A stretch of 62,270 bases of DNA, from positions 1 to 62,270 of the forward strand of contig NZ_BIMA01000035.1 in NCBI RefSeq assembly GCF_004000845.1. Reading direction: 5' to 3'. How positions within the stretch are numbered: the first letter of the stretch is position 1; every line of letters begins with the position of its first letter. The DNA is from Paenibacillus koleovorans NBRC 103111 (lineage in GTDB: Bacteria; Bacillota; Bacilli; Paenibacillales; NBRC-103111). Position numbers and translations under genes: made by a program. Of the stretch, positions 42,425 through 51,132 are shown piece after piece. The notes below the pieces were generated by a model. That model was not told the origin of the DNA, did no database searches, and saw only the letters and a program-made list of their open reading frames with translations.

Positions 42425-42727
42425 TCAAAGTCCTTTCCCGCCCACAGGCCGGTAACGGATTGCTTCGACGCCGGCAATGAGCGGCATAGCCTGCTGAATC
42501 GCGGCTTTGGTCGCCTCATCCGCGAGCGATGCCTGGTGGGCGGCCTCGTCGTTCCATACTTCGGTCACCCAGATCGTGTCCGGCTCGGTGTCCGTGACAT
42601 TGACGAAATACAGCCGGCACTCCGGGACCGACTCCATCGCCGACGCCGCTTCCAGCAGCAGCTCGAGTAACGTGTCGCGCTTGCCGGATTGGGCGGTAAA
42701 TTTGACATGCATGCCGAATGGGGGCAT
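42425..42727 (-). CDS. Antibiotic biosynthesis monooxygenase (ABM/YgiN-like) domain protein
   Basis: 100 aa, a single dimeric alpha/beta barrel domain: HVKFTAQSGKRDTLLELLLEAASAMESVPECRLYFVN and TIWVTEVWNDEAAHQASL are typical of ABM/quinol monooxygenase proteins. The ATG at 42727 follows GAGGAGACG; the longer ORF has no site. The role is unknown; relatives act on quinols or as heme-degrading enzymes. Confidence 0.85.
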   Translation of the reverse strand: MPPFGMHVKFTAQSGKRDTLLELLLEAASAMESVPECRLYFVNVTDTEPDTIWVTEVWNDEAAHQASLADEATKAAIQQAMPLIAGVEAIRYRPVGGKGL

Positions 42728-42863
42728 GGGGGATCGTCTCCTCTGTCCTGTAGTCCAGTATACAGCTAGTTTAGACCATTGCCCACCGTTTGTATTGGAA
42801 AAACACGACAAAAAAAGACCCTGACCCGCACCGCTCGAAGCCGATCTTGGAAATCGCCGTCCT

Positions 42864-42988
42864 TTACTTCAAACTAACGTACCGCGCGTAGGCAGACTGC
42901 GCCACCTTCATGTAAGCGTCCAGCCCCATCTTCTGAATCGTCGCCACGTAGTTGTTCAAGGCTGTGCTGCCGGTGTTGCCGCGCGGGG
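42864..42988 (-). pseudogene. C-terminal relic of an extracellular solute-binding protein
   Basis: The minus strand encodes GNTGSTALNNYVATIQKMG followed by LDAYMKVAQSAYARYVSLK and TAA at 42866-42864. This is the standard C terminus of Paenibacillus-type extracellular solute-binding lipoproteins (LplA-like). About 40 codons survive; the remainder of the gene is gone and the upstream side is replaced by a dispersed repeat. Confidence 0.75.
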
Positions 42989-43000
42989 GTGTGTGCTGCA

Positions 43001-43047
43001 ATGCGGGATCGTTATCTGGAGGGCGGGGCAACTTTCGAGGAAATTAG
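43001..43047. repeat. Dispersed repeat copy at the relic junction
   Basis: ATGCGGGATCGTTATCTGG and the following GCAACTTTCGAGGAAAT match 1221-1266 (ATGCGGGATCGTTATTTTGG, ACAACTTTCGGGGAAAT). It sits exactly between the solute-binding-protein tail and the ABC relic. Confidence 0.75.
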
Positions 43048-43490
43048 TGGTTTTCGAACAGGACGACATAGGACATGCTGTTGATCGATTCTGTCTTCTT
43101 GGCGATGACCCCGATGCAGGCGAAAATCCAGCTTACGCTGAACGCGTGCCGCCTCGGGGCGGCGCCGAGCGTGACGCCCAGCAGCTGCTCCGCCTCCTCG
43201 CACCGCTCCGGCTTGCTCAAGCGAACGTGCACGGAGCCTGTGCCGACGGACTTCTTGAGCTCCGCCGCCGTGCCTTCGGCGATGACCGTCCCGCCGTCGA
43301 TGACGGCCAGCCGGTCCGCCAACTGATCGGCTTCCTCCAAGTACTGCGTCGTCAGCAGCACGGTTGTGCCTTGCGCCACCAGCGTCCGCACGATCGCCCA
43401 TACTTCGTTGCGGCTGCGCGGATCGAGCCCGGTGGTCGGCTCGTCGAGGAACAGCAGCTCGGGCATAATGAGCATCGCCGCGGCGATTTA
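43044..43490 (-). pseudogene. Relic fusing an ABC ATPase fragment to an ABC-2 permease fragment
   Basis: The reading begins right after a TAA with [26 protein letters not shown], the Walker B region of a DrrA-like (daunorubicin-resistance type) ATPase; the Walker A half is missing. It continues through [23 protein letters not shown] (H-loop region) to [20 protein letters not shown], then changes without a frame break to [30 protein letters not shown], which is the membrane segment of the cognate DrrB-like permease. Thus a drrAB-type operon has lost both ends and an internal block, leaving one ORF of 143 codons. It is not expected to function. Confidence 0.8.
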
Positions 43491-43576
43491 CCCTACACCT
43501 GCTTTCACTACTGCAATCTTTCATCCGCATCTAATGATATAATCGCGAGAGAAGGACGAAGAGCTGGAGGATCGCG

Positions 43577-45148
43577 ATGAGTGTTATTCGATTGGAGAAC
43601 GTCACCAAGAAATATGAAGAGTCCCTGCTCTTCCGAGATATTTATTTTCGGGTAAGCCCCCGGGAGCGGATCGCCCTAATCGGCCGGAACGGAGCCGGGA
43701 AATCGACGGTGTTCAAGCTGATTCTAGGGAAAGAAGAGCCTACATCCGGCAAAGTGGAAATCGATCCTCAGGTGAAAATCGGCTACTTCTCCCAATTCTC
43801 GGAGCTGAGCGGGAGTCTGTCCGTTCAACAGGAGCTGGAGCTCATCTTCGAGCAAGTGGCGCTTATCGAGCGGGAGCTTCAGGAAGTAGGAGTCAAGCTG
43901 GGCGAAATAACCGACGACGGTGAAATGGATCGGCTGCTGACCAGGCAAGCGGAGCTGTTCGAGCAGATGGAGCATTTGGATGGGTGGAACGTAGCCGTCG
44001 AGATCAATACGGTGCTCACGAAGCTGGGCTTCAACGAAAGGTCGCGGAATCAGCCGATCGACGAGTTGTCCGGAGGGTGGAGGAACCGAGCCGCGCTCGC
44101 CAAGATGCTGATTGAGCAGCCGGATGTCGTTTTGCTGGATGAGCCTACGAATTATTTGGATATCGAAGGGATTACGTGGTTGGAGCAATGGTTGTATCGG
44201 TTCAACGGCGCTATGATTCTGGTCTCGCATGACCGGCAATTCATCGACAAAGTCGTCACGAAGACGATTGAGATTGAGAACTATCATTTCCAGGAATACG
44301 AGGGGAATTACACCGACTACATCCGCAAGAAAAAAATGCGCAAGAAGGAGCTGGACCGCCAGTTCGAGTGGGAGGAGGAGCTGCTCCTCATGGAGGCCGA
44401 AGCGATCGACAGCCGTGCCAGCCGGAAGTCCGCCAAGGACCGGCTATCCCGCCAGCTCGCCGATAACAAGAAGCGGATCGAACCGCATCCCGTCAACGTG
44501 CTCATTACGGACATTTACGAGCGGCTGCGCTTTCCCGACAAGCTATGCGAGGTCAAGAGCATCGCGCAGAGCTATGACGAGCGGCCGATCTTCCGGAGCA
44601 TCAGCTTCGACATTCAGAAGGAGGATCGCTTAGTCATCGTGGGACCGAACGGGAGCGGGAAATCGACGCTGATTAGAGTGCTGACGGGTCAGGAAAAGCC
44701 GGAATCCGGCGAAGTCATCTGGGAGAAAGGCGTCAGCTACGCGTTTTTCAACCGGATGTGGGAGCAGCTCGATCCTAAGGATACGGTCAGCCATGCCGTG
44801 AATACGTATGGGTTGGGACTGGACGCACCGCGGAAAAAGGTGAACAAGTTCCTCTCCATGCTGCAGTTTTCGGAAATGGATCTCAGCAAAACTATCGGTA
44901 ACCTCTCTGGCGGACAGATGGCCAGGGTCGCGTTAGCCAAGTGCCTGCTCTCAGGTGCGGCGGTCATCATCTTGGACGAGCCGACCAACCATCTCGATCT
45001 CACGAGTATCCAGGTCATGGAGCAAGCGTTGATCCATTTTCCCGGCGCTGTCGTTACGGTGAGCCATGATCGGTTCTTTATCGATAAAATCGGGACCAAG
45101 ATGCTAACCTTCGATCCCGTCCAAGGGATCAGTGTGCAGCATTTGTAG
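43577..45148 (+). CDS. ABC-F family ATP-binding protein
   Basis: 523 aa with two ABC domains and no transmembrane region: Walker A GRNGAGKST (residues 36-44) and GPNGSGKST (about 356), LSGGWRNRAALAKML and LSGGQMARVALAKCL signatures, and two LLDEPTNYLD/ILDEPTNHLD Walker B motifs. The charged inter-domain linker (KKKMRKKELDRQFEWEEELLLMEAEA) is the P-site tRNA interaction motif region. ABC-F proteins act on the ribosome as translation factors or give antibiotic resistance; the class is not determined. GGAGG precedes the ATG; TATAAT at about 43539 is a plausible -10. Confidence 0.92.
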   Translation: MSVIRLENVTKKYEESLLFRDIYFRVSPRERIALIGRNGAGKSTVFKLILGKEEPTSGKVEIDPQVKIGYFSQFSELSGSLSVQQELELIFEQVALIERELQEVGVKLGEITDDGEMDRLLTRQAELFEQMEHLDGWNVAVEINTVLTKLGFNERSRNQPIDELSGGWRNRAALAKMLIEQPDVVLLDEPTNYLDIEGITWLEQWLYRFNGAMILVSHDRQFIDKVVTKTIEIENYHFQEYEGNYTDYIRKKKMRKKELDRQFEWEEELLLMEAEAIDSRASRKSAKDRLSRQLADNKKRIEPHPVNVLITDIYERLRFPDKLCEVKSIAQSYDERPIFRSISFDIQKEDRLVIVGPNGSGKSTLIRVLTGQEKPESGEVIWEKGVSYAFFNRMWEQLDPKDTVSHAVNTYGLGLDAPRKKVNKFLSMLQFSEMDLSKTIGNLSGGQMARVALAKCLLSGAAVIILDEPTNHLDLTSIQVMEQALIHFPGAVVTVSHDRFFIDKIGTKMLTFDPVQGISVQHL

Positions 45149-45260
45149 GCTTGCGCGCGATACAGGAAAGTTGCGATAGCAATCATTCTTTCCGTAGACG
45201 TACCAACTTTTGGCCCGTTATGATGTAGAAGAAGACTACTCTGGGAAAGCAGGTGAGACC

Positions 45261-45389
45261 ATGTGCAACCAGTTCGAATATCTCGTGGAAGTGTTAAGAA
45301 CGATCAAATTCACGAAGGTGCTGAACGGGACCCGTCTGTCTTGCAAGAGGGATACGGATCAGCACATACACCTGTTGGACGGAGAGTGA
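45261..45389 (+). CDS. Possible 42-aa leader or small protein
   Basis: ATG at 45261 after AGGTGAGACC opens a 42-codon frame (MCNQFEYLVEVLRTIKFTK to HIHLLDGE). The beginning faintly resembles YezD-type small proteins (LxxIKF), but the match is weak. It is followed by a hairpin terminator and then the MFS gene, so it could also be a regulatory leader ORF. The rest of the 45149-45497 gap holds no other gene. Confidence 0.4.
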   Translation: MCNQFEYLVEVLRTIKFTKVLNGTRLSCKRDTDQHIHLLDGE

Positions 45390-45435
45390 AGCGGTAAGGT
45401 CATTTGGCGGCCTGAACCTGAATAATCTCATCCAT

Positions 45436-45472
45436 AAGCTGTGGAGTGCCGGCCGCTCCATGGCTTTTTATT
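45436..45472 (+). terminator. Hairpin terminator/attenuator before the MFS gene
   Basis: AAGCTGTGGAG (45436-45446) pairs with CTCCATGGCTT (45456-45466), followed by TTTTA. It ends 25 bp before the MFS start codon. Confidence 0.7.
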
Positions 45473-45497
45473 ATGCTCGGAAAAGGATGAGGAATCG

Positions 45498-46703
45498 ATG
45501 AATAGGACCAAGCTTTCGGCCAATGTGCCGCTGTTCTACGTATACACGATATTGAACCATTTTATTTTGGACCGGGCCATCTGGATGCTGTTCCTCGTGT
45601 CGAAAGGTTTCTCGCTGACTCAAATTGCCTTGCTGGAATCGGCGTACCACTTGATGAATTTCTTGTTCGAGGTGCCCACGGGGTATGTGGCGGATCGATA
45701 CGGGAAGCGGGCCAGCTTGATGGTGGCTCAAGGGGTTGCGATGCTGTCCTCGGGGTTGCTGCTATGGGGCGGACATGGGTCCATTGTGTTGGCGGGCTTC
45801 ATGCTGGGCGCTTTGGTGGGGACGTTCCAATCCGGCGCTACGAGCGCCCTGATCTACGAGACGCTCAAGCAACTGGGCCGGGAGCAGCAATTCAAGCGCT
45901 ATAATTCGCATATGGCGGCTATCGCCTTGGTTGCGCTTGGAGTTAGTGGAGTGGCGGGCGGCGCGCTGTCGGATGTGAATTGGGCTTGGGTGTATTTCGG
46001 CAAAGTGGTGCTCAGCTTGTTATCCTTGATGGTAGTGATGTTGTTGTCCGAACCCCGTTCTGTCGAGACGGCTGCCGAAGGACTGACCGGGGAAACGCGT
46101 TACTCGTTCATGAAACAGTTGCATACAGCGTACACGTTTGCCCGGTCGAACCGGAAGTTTCTGGCCTTAAGCGTCTACGGGGCGCTCCTGTATGCCATGT
46201 CGTGGTCTATTGCTTTCTACAGTCAGGTTGTCTTTCAGAGCCTGGGGTTGACCAATGGAACGATCGGGCTGCTGAACGGGCTGGAAACTTGGGTGTCGGC
46301 GGCGGTTGCGGCAGTTGCTTTCTTGGGGGAACGTTGGCTGGGAAAAAGGGGGTCGCTTCTCCTCGCCGGAGTTGGCTACATCGGGTTTCTGGCTTTGTTC
46401 TCCACCGCATCGACTGTATCGCTGGTCATCCCCGCCTTCTTCCTTATGGCCGCCGTCATCAGCTACTTAGAGCCTTTGCTCGAGGCTTATTTGCATGAGC
46501 TGCTGCCGTCCTCGATTCGGGCTACGATGCTGTCGGTATTCAGTATGCTGATCTCGGCGGGAATGATGGTTACGTTCACGGGAATTGGGGTGCTGGCGGA
46601 TTGGACGATGCTTTCTACCTCTTTAAAAATCGTGTTGCTCATGTGGGCTCCCGTATGTTTGGCGGTGATGGGCTGGGCTTTGAAGGCTGTGCGCGGCAAA
46701 TAA
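45498..46703 (+). CDS. MFS transporter
   Basis: 401 aa, twelve predicted transmembrane helices. The loop 2-3 motif is FEVPTGYVADRYGKRASL, the conserved D-x-x-G-K/R-R of the major facilitator superfamily. Substrate unknown; the type (short loops, EVPTG motif) is common among Firmicute drug/metabolite exporters. The ATG at 45498 follows AAGGATGAGGAA; the 19-codon upstream extension runs through the terminator hairpin and is rejected. It lies downstream of an ABC-F gene, with a possible leader ORF and hairpin in between. Confidence 0.88.
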   Translation: MNRTKLSANVPLFYVYTILNHFILDRAIWMLFLVSKGFSLTQIALLESAYHLMNFLFEVPTGYVADRYGKRASLMVAQGVAMLSSGLLLWGGHGSIVLAGFMLGALVGTFQSGATSALIYETLKQLGREQQFKRYNSHMAAIALVALGVSGVAGGALSDVNWAWVYFGKVVLSLLSLMVVMLLSEPRSVETAAEGLTGETRYSFMKQLHTAYTFARSNRKFLALSVYGALLYAMSWSIAFYSQVVFQSLGLTNGTIGLLNGLETWVSAAVAAVAFLGERWLGKRGSLLLAGVGYIGFLALFSTASTVSLVIPAFFLMAAVISYLEPLLEAYLHELLPSSIRATMLSVFSMLISAGMMVTFTGIGVLADWTMLSTSLKIVLLMWAPVCLAVMGWALKAVRGK

Positions 46704-46736
46704 AAAAGAGATCCTTGTCCAAGGACAAAGATCTCT
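46703..46736 (-). terminator. Terminator of the S-layer protein gene
   Basis: AGAGATCTTTGTCC/GGACAAGGATCTCT on the minus strand, followed by TTTTTTATT. It also overlaps the MFS stop codon region. Confidence 0.85.
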
Positions 46737-46752
46737 GCAAGCATGCTGAATG

Positions 46753-49700
46753 TTAGATCAATTCCGCCTTCTGGAGCAGCCTTCTCAGCATAGCGGCCGT
46801 CTGGGCGCGCGTTACATCGTCCAGAGGACGGATATAGCCGCTGTCGCCTTGCAGGATGCCGACTTTGGCTGCAGCTGCCATCTCGGACTTCGCCCAGGCA
46901 GGTATTTCGACCCCGTCCACGAACGGAGCCAGCGCCGCGATTGTTTGTGCATCCGTCCAGCCATTCGTCAGCTTCGGAAGCTTCATAGCGCGCGATACAA
47001 TCACAGCCGCTTCCGCTCTTGTGATGGTTTGGTTCGGACGGAACGTGCCGTCTTCGTACCCGCTGATCAAGCTGTACTCGAGACCTGTCTGCACCGAGCC
47101 GGCGTACCAGTCTGCGGCGACAATGTCCTTCGGCAGAGCGGACCCCATGCCGGCTCTCAGGCCGAGTGCCCGTACTACAATCGCGATGAATTCCGCACGG
47201 GTGATCGCCCTGTCCGGCTGGAACGATTGGTCCGTTACCCCTTGTACGACTTGTCTCGAAGCCATATCGTTCACATCTTGTTTACTCCAGTGTGTTTCGA
47301 CATCAGCAAAAGATTCAGGCGAATATACAACGGCATAGCTGCTATTCGTCAAGCTGTTGATAACGGCGTAGTACTTGCCGTCCTGTTTAATTACTTTCGT
47401 TGGTACATGGGTCAACGAGCCATCTGCATTCCGAACGACGGCCGTAGTGACCTTGGAAGGATCCACCCCGTCCGGGATCGCGATCGTGCGCTCAATATAG
47501 CTGCTGAAGCGCTCCAACTCGACCGTTTTACCGCCATACGAGGCGGTAACCTTGAAGTCCATCGGTGGAACTACAAGCTGGAGGCCTTCTTGGTCCGCCG
47601 ATTTTTGGATCGAGATGGAAGTTTCCGATTGCGATAGGCCGATTTGAATGCTCAGCTTAATCTTGTCCAGCTCCGTAGTGGCGAACTGTCCGGAGAGGCT
47701 GCCGATCTTGATCTCGGAGGCCGGCAAGGAATAGCTGCCCTTATCCGTACGAATCTCGATGACGGTGTCTTTATTCTCCAATGCTTTTACGAGCTTGCCG
47801 TTCAAGTCGCTGACCGTCGTTTCCGAGTTGCCCGGAACCGGAATCGTCAACACCTTGGTGTTTTCTTTCTCCACCTTGGCGATGACCTTGTCATTGTCGA
47901 CGGTTACGATCGTGGCCGACTGTTTGCCGATGGTGTCCTTTTTCGCGGTAGCGGTCGGTTCTTGGATAACCCCGTCTACAACGAGACGAACGGCATTGTC
48001 AGGCGGAATCACTACAGGAGGATCTTCGCGAGTTATCTCGATCGTATACGTCTTCGTAGTCGTGCCGTCCTGCGCCGTCACCTCGACCGGAATCGTATTC
48101 TTGCCAAGGATCAAGGGCAGGCTGGCCGATGCGGTTGCGCTGGCCGTTGTAACGTCCTTCACCTTAATGGTGGCATAAGGGTTGTAGACGGTTGCCGTTA
48201 CGGTCACGCTGCTGTCATATACAGTCGACTTATAAGCCGTCGTACTGGTTGCAAAAGCCGGGGTCAAACTTCCCGAGCTAAGCGATAGAGCCGTCAGATC
48301 GGCGTTATCCGATGGGAGAACGTTAATCGTCACGGTTCCGGGTTCGGAGTCCCACGTGCCGTCATTGGCTACGAATGTGAAGCTGTCGCTGCCCACATAA
48401 CCTGCGTTAGAGGTGTAGACAAAAGCGGCCTCTCCGTAAACCGTCTGAGTTACGCTGCCGTTGCTCGGCTGAGAAGCGATATAGTAGCTGATCGTATCTC
48501 CGTTAGGATCCGTTGCACTTAAATTTCCGGACAACGCTTCGAAGCTCTTGACGGAATGTGTAGCATTCTGCGCCCACGGGGACCAGCTCAGATTAATCGT
48601 GAGCGAGCTATCCGCTTTTTCGTTGTTCGTATTCTGGGCCAAGACGGTTACTGTTCGGGTTGTCGGTGCCAGTCCGGTGAAGGAGGTGGCTTCGTAATGA
48701 AGCTGTTGCGCGAGTTGCGTCACCATTTCATCCGTTACGACCGGGGCGGCTTTCCCGATTCGGATATCGTCTATGTACAGCGAGGCTCCCAATGCCAGAC
48801 CGCCGCTGGCGTCAAAGGAACCGCTGACGAACCGGAAGGCATAGGTGCCGTCTGCGGGGATCTCCCCTTTAGCGGTTGTCCACCCTTGATTCTTGCCGCG
48901 GCTGTATAAGATTTCGGTAGTTGTATCGGGGGCCGGAGTATTGATCTTAATCAAGAACCCGTAAATCTCATAATCGTCGCCGCCGTTCGCTGCCTTCCAG
49001 TTGAAAGCGAGCGAGTCCCCGGCTTTAGCTTCGAAAGGCTCGCTGATCGCTTCCGGACCGAACATAGATCCGTATGGCTGTGAACCCCCTGAGCTTACGA
49101 CAGTGCCGGAGGATTGAAGCCGAAGCACATTGTTGCCATTTTCTTGAATAATGCCTGAGGTGAATGTAGGTGTACCGCTAGGAGCTCTCTCCATACCCTC
49201 ATAGGTATACGGATTATCTGATGTGTAGGAATATCCGCCAGGGCCGCTTTTGGTAATGGTGTAAGGGCCTGTTCCGGTACTGGAGACCGGATTGCCTTTG
49301 GTCTTGCTGGCGAGGTTGCCCAGCGTAACCAGCACATTTTCGGCTGTCCAGCCCGCCATTGTGGAATCATCCTCGAAATCCCCATTGTGAATCGGTGTGG
49401 AGAAATCGATCTGAAGCGGCTTCCCGTTTTTACCGTTGTACCCGGCATTGACGACACCGATCTGAGCGGCGACAGAGCCGTTCCCCAAGTAAACAGCCGA
49501 AGTAACAACCGACACCTTGCCGGCATCCACAAGCGGATACACGGATTGCGTCACGGACAATGTCTCGCCCGCTGTACCGTTGGCAATGGAGAACCGGACA
49601 AATCCGTTCGAATAGGCGCCGCCGTGATCGATGACCACGTTAGGAGCTATAAGAACAGCCCCATCCCCCTTCTTATAGTCGACATCTTGGAGTCCCGTCA

Positions 49701-49803
49701 CCTCGAACAGCGGTCCTCCCGCCAAACCGGTTGCAGGAATTAAGGTCATGCAAAGCATGGACAAAATTAATAGAAGGGCTAATTTGAATCTCAACTCTTT
49801 CAT
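46753..49803 (-). CDS. S-layer protein with cadherin-like modules and three SLH domains
   Basis: 1016 aa. Signal peptide to about residue 28 (TGLAGG). A long N-terminal region includes a carbohydrate-binding-like jelly-roll (HNGDFEDDSTMAGWTAENV onward), then a cadherin-type module (LSATDPNGDTISYYIASQPSNGSV, GYVGSDSFTFVANDGTWDSEPGTVTINVLP), a cadherin-like beta-sandwich domain (NADLTALSLSSGSLTPAF...TYTIEITRE), and a charged region. The C-terminal 190 residues are three SLH domains (FADVETHWSKQDVNDMA, ISGYEDGTFRPNQTITRAEAAVIVSRAM, ILQGDSGYIRPLDDVTRAQTAAML) that anchor it to pyruvylated wall polymer. ATG at 49803 follows GGAGAGG. Confidence 0.9.
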   Translation of the reverse strand: MKELRFKLALLLILSMLCMTLIPATGLAGGPLFEVTGLQDVDYKKGDGAVLIAPNVVIDHGGAYSNGFVRFSIANGTAGETLSVTQSVYPLVDAGKVSVVTSAVYLGNGSVAAQIGVVNAGYNGKNGKPLQIDFSTPIHNGDFEDDSTMAGWTAENVLVTLGNLASKTKGNPVSSTGTGPYTITKSGPGGYSYTSDNPYTYEGMERAPSGTPTFTSGIIQENGNNVLRLQSSGTVVSSGGSQPYGSMFGPEAISEPFEAKAGDSLAFNWKAANGGDDYEIYGFLIKINTPAPDTTTEILYSRGKNQGWTTAKGEIPADGTYAFRFVSGSFDASGGLALGASLYIDDIRIGKAAPVVTDEMVTQLAQQLHYEATSFTGLAPTTRTVTVLAQNTNNEKADSSLTINLSWSPWAQNATHSVKSFEALSGNLSATDPNGDTISYYIASQPSNGSVTQTVYGEAAFVYTSNAGYVGSDSFTFVANDGTWDSEPGTVTINVLPSDNADLTALSLSSGSLTPAFATSTTAYKSTVYDSSVTVTATVYNPYATIKVKDVTTASATASASLPLILGKNTIPVEVTAQDGTTTKTYTIEITREDPPVVIPPDNAVRLVVDGVIQEPTATAKKDTIGKQSATIVTVDNDKVIAKVEKENTKVLTIPVPGNSETTVSDLNGKLVKALENKDTVIEIRTDKGSYSLPASEIKIGSLSGQFATTELDKIKLSIQIGLSQSETSISIQKSADQEGLQLVVPPMDFKVTASYGGKTVELERFSSYIERTIAIPDGVDPSKVTTAVVRNADGSLTHVPTKVIKQDGKYYAVINSLTNSSYAVVYSPESFADVETHWSKQDVNDMASRQVVQGVTDQSFQPDRAITRAEFIAIVVRALGLRAGMGSALPKDIVAADWYAGSVQTGLEYSLISGYEDGTFRPNQTITRAEAAVIVSRAMKLPKLTNGWTDAQTIAALAPFVDGVEIPAWAKSEMAAAAKVGILQGDSGYIRPLDDVTRAQTAAMLRRLLQKAELI

Positions 49804-49943
49804 TCTCACCTCTCCGTTTCTAGTGTTCTGTACATGAATGATAAGATGGTTGTGCTAATCCAGCGATGGATTAGGAGGAACCTCCTTTTCTAGTTCTTTT
49901 ACTCTTTTATTGCATAGGCATTAATACCTAATACTACTAAAAT

Positions 49944-49973
49944 ACTATAGCGTCACGTTTACTACAACAGCAA
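49944..49973 (-). promoter_or_regulatory. Possible promoter of the S-layer protein gene
   Basis: Minus strand TTGCTG (49973-49968) and TATAGT (49949-49944) are 18 bp apart, leaving a leader of about 140 nt. The leader includes an AGGAGG-aa-CCTCCT mini-hairpin at about 49872-49886. Confidence 0.4.
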
Positions 49974-50036
49974 TTAATCTTATTAATGATTTTTGAAGAA
50001 GCGGAGGACATCCGGTCAGCGAGATATAATCGCAAA

Positions 50037-50090
50037 AATTAGTTGCAATAACACCCTGTTTCGCCTATACTTCAATTAGTTGCAATAACA
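50037..50090 (+). promoter_or_regulatory. marR promoter with direct-repeat operators
   Basis: TTGCAA (50043-50048) and TATACT (50066-50071) are 17 bp apart. The 17-mer AATTAGTTGCAATAACA occurs at 50037-50053 and again at 50074-50090, once over the -35 and once after the -10. Likely binding sites of the MarR protein encoded next. Confidence 0.65.
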
Positions 50091-50116
50091 TTCTATTTAT
50101 ATTGGGGGGTGGGCAA

Positions 50117-50656
50117 ATGGAAAACGACTGGCTGCAGTCTAAGGGGGAACCGGACGAACCTGGCGGCTCGGAAGACGCTGGGGACACGGGCTCAACGGAA
50201 TCATACGGGAAGTATATCTCGGCTATTTATCGCCATATGCAAATCTTGATCGCCGCCGAACTGGCGCCGTATCGGATCGGAAGCGGGCAGTACATCTTTC
50301 TGATGACGCTGGCTCGCCGCTCGGGCACAACGCAGAAAGCATTGAGCGAGGAGTTGCTCATCGACAAAACGACAACGGCCAAGGCGATCGCCAAGCTCGA
50401 GGCGGAAGGGTACGTGCAGAGGGAGCCCGATCCGGCGGACAACCGGTTCCATTTGCTATCGCTTACGGAGGCTGGCCAAGAGGTCGTGCCCCAAGTTCAG
50501 GCGGCGCTGGACCGAGTGCGAATGATTATGCGGGAAGGGATCGACGAGGAGGAGTACATCCTCATGCTGGGAGTGCTGAGGAAGGTGCTTCATAATGTAA
50601 GCGAACAGGTGCGGAACGAGAAAAGCACAAACAAGGAACATCCGGCAACGGAATGA
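50117..50656 (+). CDS. MarR family transcriptional regulator
   Basis: 179 aa. An acidic N-terminal extension of about 30 residues precedes a MarR winged helix: YRIGSGQYIFLMTLARRSGTTQKALSEELLIDKTTTAKAIAKLEAEGYVQREPDPADNRFHLLSLTEAG (D-x-R wing motif). ATG at 50117 follows the G-rich GGGGGGTGGG; the TTG at 50102 is rejected. The VOC-family gene 19 bp downstream is probably in the same operon and may be the enzyme it controls. Confidence 0.88.
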   Translation: MENDWLQSKGEPDEPGGSEDAGDTGSTESYGKYISAIYRHMQILIAAELAPYRIGSGQYIFLMTLARRSGTTQKALSEELLIDKTTTAKAIAKLEAEGYVQREPDPADNRFHLLSLTEAGQEVVPQVQAALDRVRMIMREGIDEEEYILMLGVLRKVLHNVSEQVRNEKSTNKEHPATE

Positions 50657-50675
50657 TACGAAGGAGGCGGGAGCT

Positions 50676-51047
50676 ATGCCGATTGCAGCCCCATTTGTGG
50701 CGGTGGAGAATTGCAGGGAGGAGATTGAGTACTATCGGGGGATATTGGGCGGTGAGGTGAAAATACTGCGCATGCAGGGTGAAGTCGTCATGAACGCCGA
50801 GTTGCACTTCGAGGGCAGTAAAATTACGTTCGCCGACACACTGGCCGCCAAGCCGACTCAACTAGGGGACTATGTCAAAGTAATCCTGCGGCTCGAGACG
50901 GAGGAGGACTTCCACCGCATCTACGAGCAGCTTCCGACAGGCGGGCACATTAATGTGGAAAAATACGAGGCACCGTTCAATGGGTTGCTGGCCATCGTGA
51001 CGGATCGCAACGGGATCGGATGGGTCATCGGATATTACAGGCCATAA
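50676..51047 (+). CDS. VOC/PhnB-like protein
   Basis: 123 aa, glyoxalase-like fold of the PhnB subgroup: PFVAVENCREEIEYYRGILGGEV at the N terminus, VKVILRLETEEDFHRIYEQLPTGG and a short C-terminal IGWVIGYY strand. PhnB-like proteins are small homodimers of mostly unknown function. GGAGGCGGGAG precedes the ATG. Co-oriented with the MarR gene. Confidence 0.82.
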   Translation: MPIAAPFVAVENCREEIEYYRGILGGEVKILRMQGEVVMNAELHFEGSKITFADTLAAKPTQLGDYVKVILRLETEEDFHRIYEQLPTGGHINVEKYEAPFNGLLAIVTDRNGIGWVIGYYRP

Positions 51048-51088
51048 GGAAGCATCACGACGGCAGCTCCTTATATTTAACTAACTAG

Positions 51089-51132
51089 TTGATCATATAA
51101 CGGAAGAAGGTTATAATTAACCACATGGTTAA
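51089..51132 (+). promoter_or_regulatory. ArsR-gene promoter with operator across the start codon
   Basis: TTGATC (51089-51094) and TATAAT (51112-51117) are 17 bp apart, putting the transcription start at or next to the ATG (51125). TTAACC-acat-GGTTAA (51117-51132) is a perfect 6-bp inverted repeat spanning the end of the -10 and the start codon. A weaker TAACT...AGTT arm lies upstream at 51079-51090. Confidence 0.75.
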
